A stretch of DNA of 64,000 bases. It comes from JAFAZJ01 sp964437145. Lineage in GTDB: Bacteria; Pseudomonadota; Alphaproteobacteria; Reyranellales; Reyranellaceae. A program made the translations under genes and the position numbers. The notes under the pieces were generated by a model that had not been told where the DNA came from, did not search any database, and worked only from the letters and a program-made list of their open reading frames with translations. The stretch covers positions 8,807 through 72,806 of the forward strand of contig CAYTFW010000008.1 of assembly GCA_964437145.1 (NCBI GenBank). Reading direction: 5' to 3'. Positions 35,273-44,447 of this stretch are shown in pieces (positions within the stretch are counted from its first letter, which is position 1; the number at the start of each line of letters is the position of its first letter).

Positions 35273-36148
35273 ATGACAAGCACCTTTACGACCGAGACGG
35301 CGGCCGCCCCGCCCCAACGCAGCAGGGAGCGGGTGACGCACATCCGTCCCAGCCGCGGCTGGTTCGACCTCCAGCTTGGCGAGACCTGGCGCTACCGCGG
35401 CCTGCTGGCGACGCTGGTTCAGCGCGACATCCAGGTGCTCTACAAGCAAGCCGCCCTGGGCGCCGCCTGGGCGATCATTCAGCCGGTGTTCGCCGTCCTC
35501 ATCTTCACGGTCGTGTTTGGCATGTTGATGAAGGTGCCGACGCCGGCCGGCATTCCCTATCCGATCTTCGTGCTTGCGGCGGTGCTGCCGTGGAATTACT
35601 TCGCGGAGGGGTTGCGCCGCGGCGCCAACGGCCTGGTCAACGAAGGCGATATCGTCCGTAAAGTCTATTTCCCACGGACGCTGATTCCGCTGTCTGGTGC
35701 CATCGCGCCCCTGCTCGATCTCGCCATTGGGTTTGGCGTTCTCCTGGTTCTGATGGTCGCCTACGGCTTGATGCCGAGCTGGCACATCTTTGCCGTCATC
35801 CCGCTGGCGCTGGTCACCGGCTTGCTGGCGCTGGCCGTGTCGTTGTGGCTTGCGCCGATCAACGTCCGCTATCGCGATGTGAAGCACACCGTGCCCTTTC
35901 TCATCCTGATCTGGATGTACGCCTCGCCGGTGGTCTATCCGCTCGAGATCGTGCCCGAGGCATGGCGATGGCTCTACGCGCTCAATCCCATGGTCGGCAT
36001 CATCGAGGGCTTCCGCTGGGCCGTCGTCGGCCATGGCGTGCCCGACCTCACGGCGATGGGCGTCAGCTTGGCCCTGATCATCGTGCTGCTGTTGGGCGGC
36101 CTGGTCTTCTTCAGAAAAAATGAACACACCTTCGCGGACCTGATCTGA
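35273..36148 (+). CDS. wzm: Polysaccharide ABC exporter, permease subunit
   Basis: This 291-residue ABC-2 type permease has six hydrophobic segments. It includes DIQVLYKQAALGAAWAIIQPVF near residue 45, a helix pair around VFGMLMKVPTPAGIPYPIFVLAAVLPW, and YRDVKHTVPFLILIWMYASPVVYP. These are hallmarks of Wzm/KpsM/TagG permeases that export completed O-antigen or capsule chains. The cytoplasmic N-terminus of about 35 residues is basic. Its stop overlaps the ATP-binding subunit start (TGATG at 36146-36150). It works with the Wzt-like protein to move lipid-linked glycan across the inner membrane, an alternative route to the Wzx-like flippase. Confidence 0.93.
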   Translation: MTSTFTTETAAAPPQRSRERVTHIRPSRGWFDLQLGETWRYRGLLATLVQRDIQVLYKQAALGAAWAIIQPVFAVLIFTVVFGMLMKVPTPAGIPYPIFVLAAVLPWNYFAEGLRRGANGLVNEGDIVRKVYFPRTLIPLSGAIAPLLDLAIGFGVLLVLMVAYGLMPSWHIFAVIPLALVTGLLALAVSLWLAPINVRYRDVKHTVPFLILIWMYASPVVYPLEIVPEAWRWLYALNPMVGIIEGFRWAVVGHGVPDLTAMGVSLALIIVLLLGGLVFFRKNEHTFADLI

Positions 36149-37425
36149 TGAGCGACGACGTCGTGATCCGCGCCGAAGGCCTCGGCAAGCGATACAAGCT
36201 CGGCGCCCAGGGCACGCAGCACAACTCGCTGCGCGACGCGCTGGGTGCGGCGGTGCGCGGGCTGACACGGCGCGCGGCGAAACCCCAGGGCGAGTTCTGG
36301 GCGCTGCGCAACGCCGGCTTCGAGATCAAGCGCGGCGAGAACGTCGGCATCATCGGCCTCAACGGCGCCGGCAAGTCGACCCTGCTGAAGATACTGTCGC
36401 GGATCGTGACGCCGACCGAGGGCGAAGCGACGATCAAGGGCCGTCTCGGCGCGCTTCTGGAAGTCGGCACCGGCTTTCACCGCGAGCTGACCGGTCGGGA
36501 GAACATCTTCCTGTACGGCTCGATCCTGGGGATGGAGCGCGAGGAGGTGGCGGCCAAGTTCGAGCGCATCGCCGAGGTCTCCGAGATCGAGAAGTTCCTC
36601 GACACGCCGGTGAAGCACTATTCCTCGGGCATGTATGTGCGCTTAGCCTTCGCGGTCGCGGCCCATCTCGACCCCGACATCCTGTTGCTCGACGAGGTGC
36701 TGGCGGTCGGTGACTTCTTGTTCCAGAAGAAGTGCCTGAGCTTCGCCAGGTCGTTGGAGCAGCGTGGATCGACGATCCTGTTCGTCTCGCACAACATGCT
36801 GTCGATCAAGACGATGTGCCCGCGCGTAATCTATCTGCGCAAGGGCGAAGTGGTGTTCGACGGGCCAACCGAAGAAGGCCTCGGCCTCTATGAGCGCGAC
36901 AGCAAGCTCTCGACATTGCGCTGGTTCCGCCCGCTCGAGGGGGGAGCCACCGCCGAGATCACGAACGTGGAACTCCTCTCCGAGGACGGCCAGCCCAAGA
37001 CCGTATTCGACTTCGGCGAGCGGCTGCGCATACGCATCTCGTACCGTGCCCCCAAAGCCGTGGCGGCGCCCAACTTCCTATGCACGATCCGGCGTATGGA
37101 CGACGTTTTCTGCTGCAATTTCAGTTCGTCGGCCGACGGTGCCCCGATCGACAGCATCGAAGGCGAAGGTGCGGTCGAGATTCTGACCCAAGGTCTAAGC
37201 CTGGTGTCGGACCGATACAGAGTGGAGATCGTGGTCAGACAACGGGGGTTCGATTCCATCGTCGCCGCGCAGTCAGGCCCGACCTTCCACGTGCGTCACG
37301 ACTTGTTCGACGCCGACGTCTTTGGCGTCTTCCATGAGCGTGCGCAGTGGACTCAGATCGGCGCTGTATCCGAGCGTCCCGCGCGCGCAGACGCGGCAAG
37401 GCGTGAAGAACCTGACGCCGCGTGA
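36148..37425 (+). CDS. wzt: Polysaccharide ABC exporter, ATP-binding subunit with C-terminal carbohydrate-binding domain
   Basis: This 425-residue protein has Walker A GLNGAGKST at residues 70-78, the ABC signature as YSSGMYVRLAFA near residue 155, Walker B ILLLDEVLAVGD, and the switch histidine in VSHN. The N-terminal nucleotide-binding domain takes about 240 residues. The rest (ATAEITNVELLSEDG onward) is a beta-rich Wzt_C domain. In O-antigen exporters this domain recognises the non-reducing end of the finished chain, often a methylated or otherwise capped residue. The methyltransferase encoded about 560 bases downstream could provide such a cap; this is inference. It is paired with the Wzm-like permease by a one-base overlap. 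Confidence 0.93.
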   Translation: MSDDVVIRAEGLGKRYKLGAQGTQHNSLRDALGAAVRGLTRRAAKPQGEFWALRNAGFEIKRGENVGIIGLNGAGKSTLLKILSRIVTPTEGEATIKGRLGALLEVGTGFHRELTGRENIFLYGSILGMEREEVAAKFERIAEVSEIEKFLDTPVKHYSSGMYVRLAFAVAAHLDPDILLLDEVLAVGDFLFQKKCLSFARSLEQRGSTILFVSHNMLSIKTMCPRVIYLRKGEVVFDGPTEEGLGLYERDSKLSTLRWFRPLEGGATAEITNVELLSEDGQPKTVFDFGERLRIRISYRAPKAVAAPNFLCTIRRMDDVFCCNFSSSADGAPIDSIEGEGAVEILTQGLSLVSDRYRVEIVVRQRGFDSIVAAQSGPTFHVRHDLFDADVFGVFHERAQWTQIGAVSERPARADAARREEPDAA

Positions 37426-37989
37426 GAAGAATCAGCGACGATTTAAAGCCTGTTCTCAATTAAGCCCAGATGAAGCAGGCGGCGAGGAAGTTTCGAGCGA
37501 GCTTTTCGTAGCGCGTGGCGATGGTACGGAAGTGCTTGAGCCCGCGGAGAAGTTCTCGATTGGATGCCGGTCCTTGTGGGGTTCGCGATCGAGCTGCCTC
37601 GATGTTTGCTGTGGCTCTGCTGGGGATCACTGCTGTCGCTCTTTGGGGACACCGATGCTGCGCTGGTGCGCCCGCACAACGGTAATGTGGGTCATCGCGT
37701 GCTCGCTGCTCTAGCCGGCGCGGCTGCCGGTCGCGCGGGCTGAATGCTCTGAGCGAAGGTCTCAAAGAGGTCACGGGAAACGCGATGCATATCGGGCGTC
37801 AGCAAGTTGACAGAACTATGATATGCGGAATTCTGCTTCTAGGATTGCGAGAATAGAGAAGAAATTACACAAGACTGACATGACTTCTCACAAGGCATGA
37901 GATAATATTGATGTCTGATACTACAGAAAAGAAATGGTTAATTGATCGTGTCCGTCGCCACAGAACGCGACGTCGATGCATGAGGATGC
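37426..37989. other. Intergenic region with IS5 relic and AT-rich promoter stretch
   Basis: The left part (37440-37740) is an IS5-family remnant. The right part (about 37790-37960) is AT-rich, with TTGACA at 37807 and GATAATATTG near 37901, and probably carries the promoter of the methyltransferase gene. No intact gene is visible. Confidence 0.5.
37440..37740 (-). mobile_element. IS5-family transposase C-terminal remnant
   Basis: On the minus strand, 37460-37630 encodes VIPSRATANIEAARSR, followed by LKHFRTIATRYEKLARNFLAA. This is the IS5-family C-terminal pattern (RN.IE..F..LK..R.IATRYDK.ARNFLA). The conserved IE of the DDE domain is altered (NRELLRGLKHF) and upstream parts are missing or out of frame, so it is inactive. 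Terminal repeats were not determined. Confidence 0.7.
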
Positions 37990-38934
37990 ATGACCAGTAT
38001 CATCGACATCCTGCGCTGCCCTGTTACCCAGGGGAGCCTCCATCTCGATGGCGCGTCGCTCGTCAGCGGCGAAAACTCATATCGGCTTGTTGACGGGATA
38101 CCCGTGCTGCTTCCTGAAAAGGTCAGCACCAGCTCGAGCACCACCGAGTACTATGACCAGTTCGGGTGGAAGACTGCGGCGGATGGCAAGTCGAAGGAGT
38201 CAGTTCACGATCTCGACATGCGCGGTGCGTCGTACCACTACACCCGGAGATGCATCTCGAGACTCGCAAAGTACTACCGCAACGGCGGCGATTTCCTGCT
38301 GGATCTAGGAAGCGGGTCCATTCCGCATGAGGAGTTGCTTTCGTATCATGCCAATTTCAGGAAGCGCGTCTGTGTCGACCTTTCCATTACGGCGCTGAGG
38401 CAGGCCCGGGAAAAGCTCGGTGATCGTGGAGAGTATGTTGTTGGGGATGCCGCGGCCCTGCCTTTCAAGGATGGTGTTTTCGATGCCGTGACTTGCAATC
38501 ACCTCATTTACGTAATCCCGGCGGCGTTCCAGAGGGCCGCTATGCTGGAAATGTGGCGTGTGCTCAAGCCGGGCGGGATTGCAGTTGTGGTTTATCAATG
38601 GCCCTGGTCCGGGATACAGGTCCGGCTCGCTCGATTGGCGCAGAAACTTCGGATGAAAGGGCCCGAAGAGGCGACGCCGTTGGCGTCTGCGGGCGTACCG
38701 GATCGCGCTGCTGACGAGCCGCAGCCGAGAGAGTGGTTTGAGAGGCAGGAATGGCCCTTCAAGCACACATACGATTGTTTTCGTCTGGTTGATAATGGCT
38801 TCATGAAGAGATATGTGCCGGACGGTTGGATCGGTCAGTCGTTTCTGACGCTTCTGTTCGCGGTTCAGTGTGTCATGCCCGACGCAAGCGGTCGGTGGGG
38901 TGCCTGCCCGGTGCTTGTTCTCCGCAAGCCCTGA
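37990..38934 (+). CDS. Class I SAM-dependent methyltransferase with Trm112-like N-terminus
   Basis: This 314-residue protein has two parts. Residues 1-45 form a Trm112/UPF0434-like segment (ILRCPVTQGSL, then YRLVDGIPVLLPE), but it has only one Cys of the usual metal-binding set. Residues about 85-215 form a class I methyltransferase domain, with DLGSGS as the SAM-binding loop, VCVDLS for the acidic ribose contact, and VTCNHLIYVIP before the GG-containing WRVLKPGGIAVVVYQW strand. Similar enzymes occur in O-antigen clusters and may methylate a sugar. It is transcribed alone towards the leftward FAD oxidoreductase gene. The substrate is not evident. Confidence 0.82.
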   Translation: MTSIIDILRCPVTQGSLHLDGASLVSGENSYRLVDGIPVLLPEKVSTSSSTTEYYDQFGWKTAADGKSKESVHDLDMRGASYHYTRRCISRLAKYYRNGGDFLLDLGSGSIPHEELLSYHANFRKRVCVDLSITALRQAREKLGDRGEYVVGDAAALPFKDGVFDAVTCNHLIYVIPAAFQRAAMLEMWRVLKPGGIAVVVYQWPWSGIQVRLARLAQKLRMKGPEEATPLASAGVPDRAADEPQPREWFERQEWPFKHTYDCFRLVDNGFMKRYVPDGWIGQSFLTLLFAVQCVMPDASGRWGACPVLVLRKP

Positions 38935-39020
38935 AGCTGCCCTGGCTTCCCCGCGTAGCCGTCGTTGGTCACGTCATGTTAGAGGGTCAAGAACTGACCC
39001 AATGCCCACATGCGCCGGGT

Positions 39021-40415
39021 TCACGCGGTAATGAGTGCTGCGCCGGTTGATAGGGAGGGGGCAGTTCCGACACGATCCCTGGTTGAGCAGCTGTCTTTGG
39101 CACAAAGGTTCGTGTGAATGCGTCCCGCGGCGATTACGCCCTCGCGGACCGCGTAGTTGGTGCCGCGGTCTTCGGGATAGACTTGCGCCATTGTTGCGAG
39201 ATGCACGCCTTCGAGAGGCGTATCGAAGGCCGGGATGATCTCGGAATAGCGCTGCACCACCAGGGGCTGCGCATAAGGCTCGCGCCAGGCGTAGGCGTGC
39301 TTTACCCAGGCGCGATCGAATTCCGGAAACATGCGCTTGATATGCGGCTCAGAGAACGCCAGCAGTTCCTCGGCGTTCATGTTGTAGAGCGGCTCTTCCG
39401 TCGGCAGATACTTCGACAAATAGACGATGTGCCGCCCGCCGTAGGATGTCGGCGGTTCGAAATTGGTGTGCTCGATGATGCCCACAAATGGAAACGCCGC
39501 ATCGTTCACGTTGGTCCAGTAGAGGCCGGACAACGAACGATCCAATTCGAGAACAAGGCAGATGTTGCCCAGATATCGGATGTGACGCAGGCTGGCCGCG
39601 TAGTCAGGGCCCGCGGCGCTCTCAAGGAGGTCCGCAGCGATCGGCATCGGTGTTGTAACCAAGACGGAACGACCAGAAATCGCTCCCTGGGTCGTGTCGA
39701 CCCGCAGGATCGCTTCGCTTTGACGAACGATCGCGTTCGCCTTGACGCCGGTGCGGACTTTGCCGCCGAGCGATTCGATATAGCGGCCAACGCCGCGTGC
39801 GAGCTCGGCAAAGCCGCCGAGGAAATAGGCGAGCTCTTCCTGGCCTTTGCTGCCGCGGCTGGCCCCGCGGAGCGCAAGCTTGTTCCAGAACCAGACGGCT
39901 GAAACCTCGTCGGCGTGGCGTCCAAACTTGCCGCTGAGGAGCGGCCCCCAGACCACACGATAGACCGTCTCGCCGAACCAGGAGATGAGCCAGTCCTTCG
40001 CGCTGATGGACTCGAGCTTGCGCCAGTCTTTGATGCGGCGCACCGCGAGCGCCGCAATTCCCATGCGGATCCGGTCATGGAAAGGAATGGCGTTGAACCG
40101 CAGGAGGTCCAACGGCGTGCTCATGCGGAAGAAGTTGCCCGAATAGTACATGCCCGTGCGTGTCGGCCGCGTTACGATGCGGTCGCTCGCGCCGATTCGT
40201 TTGGCAAGGTCGGTGATGTGGCGATCGCTCGTGAACCAGTGATGGTAGAACTTCTCGAGTTCATGGCCGCCAATGTCAAAGCCGCCGGCGAGACCACCAA
40301 GCTGGTCCGCCGCTTCCACGATCGTCACCGATCGGCCAAGCCGAACGAGCTCGGCGGCTGCGGCAAGGCCGGTAAATCCGCCTCCGATGACAACGCAATC
40401 AACGGTTTCGCTCAC
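39021..40415 (-). CDS. FAD-dependent oxidoreductase (amine-oxidase/protoporphyrinogen-oxidase-like)
   Basis: This 464-residue flavoprotein has an N-terminal dinucleotide motif VVIGGGFTGLAAAAELVRLG and the second FAD-contact GG.AGGFDIGG. The C-terminus contains AQVYPEDRGTNYAVREG, where FAD-binding residues usually lie. GTG 40415 is chosen because it forms a GTGA overlap with the GtrA-like gene. The longer open frame runs through that gene. It is the last of four tightly coupled genes together with GtrA, a polyprenyl-phosphate-type GT2 and a GT-C-like membrane protein. Related oxidoreductases are found beside GtrA/GT2 pairs and may act on lipid-linked sugars, but the substrate is unknown. Confidence 0.8.
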   Translation of the reverse strand: MSETVDCVVIGGGFTGLAAAAELVRLGRSVTIVEAADQLGGLAGGFDIGGHELEKFYHHWFTSDRHITDLAKRIGASDRIVTRPTRTGMYYSGNFFRMSTPLDLLRFNAIPFHDRIRMGIAALAVRRIKDWRKLESISAKDWLISWFGETVYRVVWGPLLSGKFGRHADEVSAVWFWNKLALRGASRGSKGQEELAYFLGGFAELARGVGRYIESLGGKVRTGVKANAIVRQSEAILRVDTTQGAISGRSVLVTTPMPIAADLLESAAGPDYAASLRHIRYLGNICLVLELDRSLSGLYWTNVNDAAFPFVGIIEHTNFEPPTSYGGRHIVYLSKYLPTEEPLYNMNAEELLAFSEPHIKRMFPEFDRAWVKHAYAWREPYAQPLVVQRYSEIIPAFDTPLEGVHLATMAQVYPEDRGTNYAVREGVIAAGRIHTNLCAKDSCSTRDRVGTAPSLSTGAALITA

Positions 40416-40831
40416 GCAGTGCCTGCTTTCGATTTGCGGAAAGTGACGGTGGAGTTGATGCCGAACTGGATGATGACGACGAGCACCAACACAGCTGCCT
40501 TGGCGAGAAGCTGATTGAGCGCCATGCGTTCTATCAAAAACCAGAGTGCGGCCGACGAGACGGCATAACCGATCGCCGCGACTGCGAAGAAACCTGCCAG
40601 GCGCCGAATCGGCGCATCCATGACACGAAAGGTGAAGGCGCGGTTGAGCACAAAGCTCAAGAGCGTCCCGGCAGCGTAGCCAACAATGTTTGCGGCCTGA
40701 TACCAAAGGCCGAGAGAAACCAGCGCGGCATATACGCAAAAATCAAGCGCAACCCCGCTACCGCCGCACAAGGCGTAAAGCACAAAGCGCTGCAGCGGCG
40801 CAGGCAGCCGATTGAGCAAGGTCGTGATCAC
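40412..40831 (-). CDS. GtrA-family membrane protein
   Basis: This 139-residue protein has four hydrophobic helices and is the usual GtrA size. FVLYALCGGSGVALDFCVYAALV lies at about residues 16-38, and NIVGYAAGTLLSFVLNRAFTF holds the conserved F.LNR.FTF motif. GtrA-like proteins are thought to flip or handle polyprenyl-phosphate-linked sugars made by a partner GT2. That partner lies directly upstream with an ATGA overlap (40828-40831). Downstream it overlaps the FAD oxidoreductase gene as GTGA. Confidence 0.9.
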   Translation of the reverse strand: MITTLLNRLPAPLQRFVLYALCGGSGVALDFCVYAALVSLGLWYQAANIVGYAAGTLLSFVLNRAFTFRVMDAPIRRLAGFFAVAAIGYAVSSAALWFLIERMALNQLLAKAAVLVLVVIIQFGINSTVTFRKSKAGTA

Positions 40832-41862
40832 GTGCGCTCGACCTTCTGGGTTTGGTGTTCGGGCGTTGCGCCGAAGGTTGGCGGACCTAGAACGTCGAGC
40901 ACCAGGAATAGGGGACGTTCCTTCACCTCGCCATAGATGCGCCCGACATACTCGCCGATGATTCCCAGAAAGATGAACTGCATCCCGCCAATCAGGAGCG
41001 AGGAGATGAAGAGAAGCGTCCAGCCCGGCACCCAGATGTCGGTGATCAAGCGCAAGATCACCGCGTAGGCGATGCCGACAACCGACAGAATCGACAGGGC
41101 CAAGCCGATCAGCGTGACCAATCTGAGAGGCACGATCGAGAACGACACTATACCATCCAAAGCCAATGCGATCATCTTGCGCATTGGGTATTTGGACTCA
41201 CCAGCGAAGCGTTTGGCCCTGTCATAGGGCAGCGCATATTGGCGAAAGCCAATCCAGGTGGTCATGGCCCGCAGTAGGCGATGGTGCTCGCGCATGCGCC
41301 GAAGGGCCAAGACCGCCTTGCGGTCGATGAGGCGAAAGTCGCCGGTGTCGAGCGGCAACGGCACCTCCGACAGGGCATTGATGAGGCGATAGAACGCGCG
41401 CGCCGTCCAGAGCTTGAAGGCAGTCTCGCCGTCTCGGGTGGCGCGGACTCCGTAGACAACCTCGTAGCCTTCACGCCACTTCGCGATCATCTCGGGGATC
41501 ACTTCCGGCGGATCCTGGAGGTCGGCGTCGATCAACACGACCGCGTCGCCATTGGCGTAGTCGAGGCCCGCGGTAACGGCGATCTGGTGGCCGAAGTTGC
41601 GCGCCAGGAAGATGACCCGCACATGGTCGTCGCACGCCTGTATTTCGCGAAGCAGCAGCGCGGTGCGATCCTTGCTGCCGTCGTCAATGTATACGATCTC
41701 GTAGTCGTGTCCGCAATTCTGCATGACGCGAGATAGCCGCTCGTGCGTGTGCGTCAGTACCTCTTGCTCGTTGTAGCAAGGCACAACAACAGAGACGAGC
41801 TTTCGCTCAAGCGGCGGCGTCCGCAGAAGGATTGGCGGGTCGGCGATCAATGTATCAGTCAT
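40828..41862 (-). CDS. Polyprenyl-phosphate glycosyltransferase, GT2 (GtrB/ArnC/DPM-like)
   Basis: This 344-residue inverting transferase has an N-terminal GT-A domain, with VSVVVPCYNEQEVL near residue 23, YIDDGSKDRT near 58 and the metal motif VLIDADLQDPPE near 110. Two C-terminal transmembrane helices follow (around LVTLIGLALSILSVVGIAYAV and LLFISSLLIGGMQFIFLGIIGEYVGRIY). This layout matches GtrB and dolichol-phosphate-mannose-synthase-like enzymes that load a sugar onto undecaprenyl phosphate. It overlaps both neighbours by four bases. With GtrA and the GT-C-like protein it forms a complete periplasmic glycosylation module. Confidence 0.92.
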   Translation of the reverse strand: MTDTLIADPPILLRTPPLERKLVSVVVPCYNEQEVLTHTHERLSRVMQNCGHDYEIVYIDDGSKDRTALLLREIQACDDHVRVIFLARNFGHQIAVTAGLDYANGDAVVLIDADLQDPPEVIPEMIAKWREGYEVVYGVRATRDGETAFKLWTARAFYRLINALSEVPLPLDTGDFRLIDRKAVLALRRMREHHRLLRAMTTWIGFRQYALPYDRAKRFAGESKYPMRKMIALALDGIVSFSIVPLRLVTLIGLALSILSVVGIAYAVILRLITDIWVPGWTLLFISSLLIGGMQFIFLGIIGEYVGRIYGEVKERPLFLVLDVLGPPTFGATPEHQTQKVERT

Positions 41863-43187
41863 TTTGCGAGTCTCGAACGAGCACTGCGTTCACTGTGGAG
41901 CGCCCAGGCGGCAAGCAGGCAGGCGGCCAACACGATGTAGCCGTTCAGCCCGCTGATCAGAATTTTGACACCCGTGAGTTCGGGCCAGGAGTACACGGCG
42001 AGCAACGTTGCGCGGTATGGGATGATGAAAAGCATGAACAGCGCTGCCCAGAATCCCGTCGCTGCTACCCAGAGCTTGCGCAGGTGCGGGGTATTCCACT
42101 TGAGGCGCAGCATGATCCCGCTGGCGAATACTGCAGGGAGCAGGAGGTAGAGGTGGGGCGCTTCGGCAAGCGGACCCATGGCCATCACGAGCCCTAGTGG
42201 CAGCGATGCCTCAATGATGTCGCGGGCGCCACTCTCTGCATTGCTGGCGCCTTCGGAACTAGCGGTAGTGCGGCCTGAGATGCCGAAATAGATGCCGGCT
42301 ACGACAATCAGCAGAACCGGAATCATGAGGATCGGCACAAGCGCCGGCGCGTCGATCCAGGGGTCGCTGTACTGCGTGTCGACAAAGAGACGCGTGAAGA
42401 GACCATATGCCGTTTGGTTGGCTGGTTTGGCCACATTGGGAATGGTTGTGAACCATCGGGAGGCTTCGAGCCAACCTCGGATGGCGTCCGGCAAGCGAGT
42501 GGCAAAGGGCAGAAAACTGAGAAAGAAGAGAGTGCCGGAGATGGCGACGGTTGCGATCGCCGCGCGCCACTGGCCACGCCGTAGCAAATAGAACACGACC
42601 GCGCCGAGGAACGGCTTGACCACGATCATGACGCCCCATGCCAATGCGCCTGAGGGAATTGCGCCTTGGCGTAGGCACAACAGCCCTGACATGAACAGCA
42701 GCAGAAGGACAAAGTCCGGTTGTCCGTGGAAGAGGTCGCTGCGTCCGATATGCCCGAGCATCAGCAAGCCGCCGGCTACGCCAATCCAAGACACGGGAGA
42801 ACGCGTGCCAAACTTGCGCATGAGCAGATTGAGCGCGCCGAAGAGGCAAACTGCGCAAACCAGCGGCCAGATCAGCCAGCTATGGCCCCGTCCGAGCACC
42901 AGCCGCAGAAGCGCCATGAATTCGGCAAAGAGCGGCGGGTAGCCGTAAGGGTCGGCGGCATAGAGGCTTGGATTGTAGGGTGAGCTTCCGGCCAAAATCG
43001 CGTCGGCGGCGTTGAGATAGACGGAGAGATCGGTATCGGCGGGCCACGACGGTGTTGTCAGGATTTTGCGGACGAGCAAGAAGCCTGCAAGCGCGACGAG
43101 TAGGGCGGCCGCCGACGCCACCAGTCCAGTTGCCTTTTGCCACTGAACTCGCTGGACCCATGAAACTGGTGCAGCCTTGTTGTCCAT
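41859..43187 (-). CDS. GT87/DUF2029-type membrane glycosyltransferase
   Basis: This 442-residue polytopic protein starts at ATG 43187 with a GGGGGCG ribosome site; the longer open frame upstream looks non-coding. After the first helix comes DTDLSVYLNAADAILAGSSPYNP, then YGYPPLFAEFMALL. That is the family signature: a short periplasmic loop with D..VY...A..ILAG..PY and a YPPL motif. GT87 members use polyprenyl-phosphate-linked sugars in the periplasm. It is the first gene of the four-gene leftward operon and the probable acceptor-side transferase for the sugar loaded by the GT2. Confidence 0.85.
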   Translation of the reverse strand: MDNKAAPVSWVQRVQWQKATGLVASAAALLVALAGFLLVRKILTTPSWPADTDLSVYLNAADAILAGSSPYNPSLYAADPYGYPPLFAEFMALLRLVLGRGHSWLIWPLVCAVCLFGALNLLMRKFGTRSPVSWIGVAGGLLMLGHIGRSDLFHGQPDFVLLLLFMSGLLCLRQGAIPSGALAWGVMIVVKPFLGAVVFYLLRRGQWRAAIATVAISGTLFFLSFLPFATRLPDAIRGWLEASRWFTTIPNVAKPANQTAYGLFTRLFVDTQYSDPWIDAPALVPILMIPVLLIVVAGIYFGISGRTTASSEGASNAESGARDIIEASLPLGLVMAMGPLAEAPHLYLLLPAVFASGIMLRLKWNTPHLRKLWVAATGFWAALFMLFIIPYRATLLAVYSWPELTGVKILISGLNGYIVLAACLLAAWALHSERSARSRLAK

Positions 43188-43446
43188 GATCGCCCCCCGT
43201 GGATCGATCGCCAGTGTCCTAGCCCGGTCTTGTCCTCGAAGATGTTGTCTTGAGCAGCTTGTTGACGCCGGCCAGCGGTGTGCCGCTGTGGCGGTGAGAC
43301 TCATCGAGAACAGTCGCGGCCGGTCTCTTCTTGGATCCATGGTCCAGTAGGTCTGGCCACGATGCACGCACCTCCGCTGCTTGCATTTGCGATACCTCGG
43401 AAGCGGCAGCCTGCCGTTGATAGCATTCAGACATGGATCGGCCGCT

Positions 43447-44447
43447 TCATCGGTCGCTTCGCCGACGGGCGGCTGACGAGGCCGCATCACCCTTGAGCCA
43501 GCGGCGGCCGGCGGCGAGCAACGCCGTGCGAAGCGGCGACCGCCGGAAGATCTCAGGGGCAAGGAGCAGCGGCGTGTAGAGCGCCGGAACCTTGAGCGCC
43601 CTGAAGACGTCGCCGGCCGATCCATTCTCCGCGCACCAGATCGCCTTGTCCGTGAAGTACCGATAAAAGTGCAGAAGCGTGTTGTGATAGGCGCGGATCA
43701 TGCCGATCGGAGTTCTCCAGAGCCGCAAAGCGTTGGGCATGCCGTGCCTCAGGAAGACTTTGCGGTCGAAGTGGGCGCGCTTGCTTTGAAGGGCGTCATA
43801 GGTCCCTGGCGCCCGGAGGCGGAACAGGAGGCAGGGCGCAGGCACAAAGCCGAGCTTGTTTTTCGCGGCGAGGCGCAACTGCCAATCCAGGTCCTGGCCG
43901 CCGATGAGCTTGGTATCGAAATAGCCGATGCTGTCGATCACGGACCGGCGCGCGACGACGGTGCCGATCTGCGGGAAAAGGCCGCTCAGCATGCGCCGCA
44001 ACAGGTCGTCCCCGCTGCCCGGGTTCTTTGGCCAAGGGTCGCTGATCGGCTTGAGCTCGTGATCGGTGTAGATGGCCTGGCCAATGACGGCGTCGTGCTC
44101 CGGATGCGCGTCCAGATAAGCGAGATGCGGCTCGATATGCCCGCGCAGCCAGACGTCGTCGTCGTCCAGGAAGGCGATGAAGTCACCGCTCGCCGCGCCC
44201 ATCGCGGCGTTGCGCGCATAGGACGCGCCGCGGCCGTGANNNNNNNNNNAGCGGGGACATAGGTCGCCCCGAATTCCAGGCAGAGGCGCCGCGTCTCTTC
44301 CTTCAGGCCGTTGTCGCCGACCAGAATTTCGAACTCGGCCTGGACGCCCGAGCCCTCGACGTCCCGGATGCTGGCGAGAGCCTCGCGCAACGTCGCCGGG
44401 CGATCGAAGGTCGGAACGACAACGGAGATTTTACGCTTCAGTACCAT
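43447..44447 (-). CDS. Family 2 glycosyltransferase (interrupted by an assembly gap)
   Basis: The gene reads from ATG 44447 (KISVVVPTFDRPATLREAL, then ILVGDNG) to the N run at 44240-44249, and continues after it in a shifted frame from about 44239 (GRG, then AAMGAASGDFIAFLDDDD) to the stop at 43447. Joined, this gives a GT-A enzyme of about 330 residues with the DDDD metal-binding site right after the gap. RHGMPNALRLWRTPIGMI and a basic C-terminus follow. The gap hides a few residues at least. The first ten bases overlap the deacetylase gene, so the two are coupled. Substrate unknown. Confidence 0.82.
44240..44249. other. Assembly gap (10 N) inside a GT2 gene
   Basis: A placeholder run between the FGATYVPA and GRG..YARNAAMGAASGDF segments. 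The frame on the two sides differs only because the run length is arbitrary. Confidence 0.8.
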
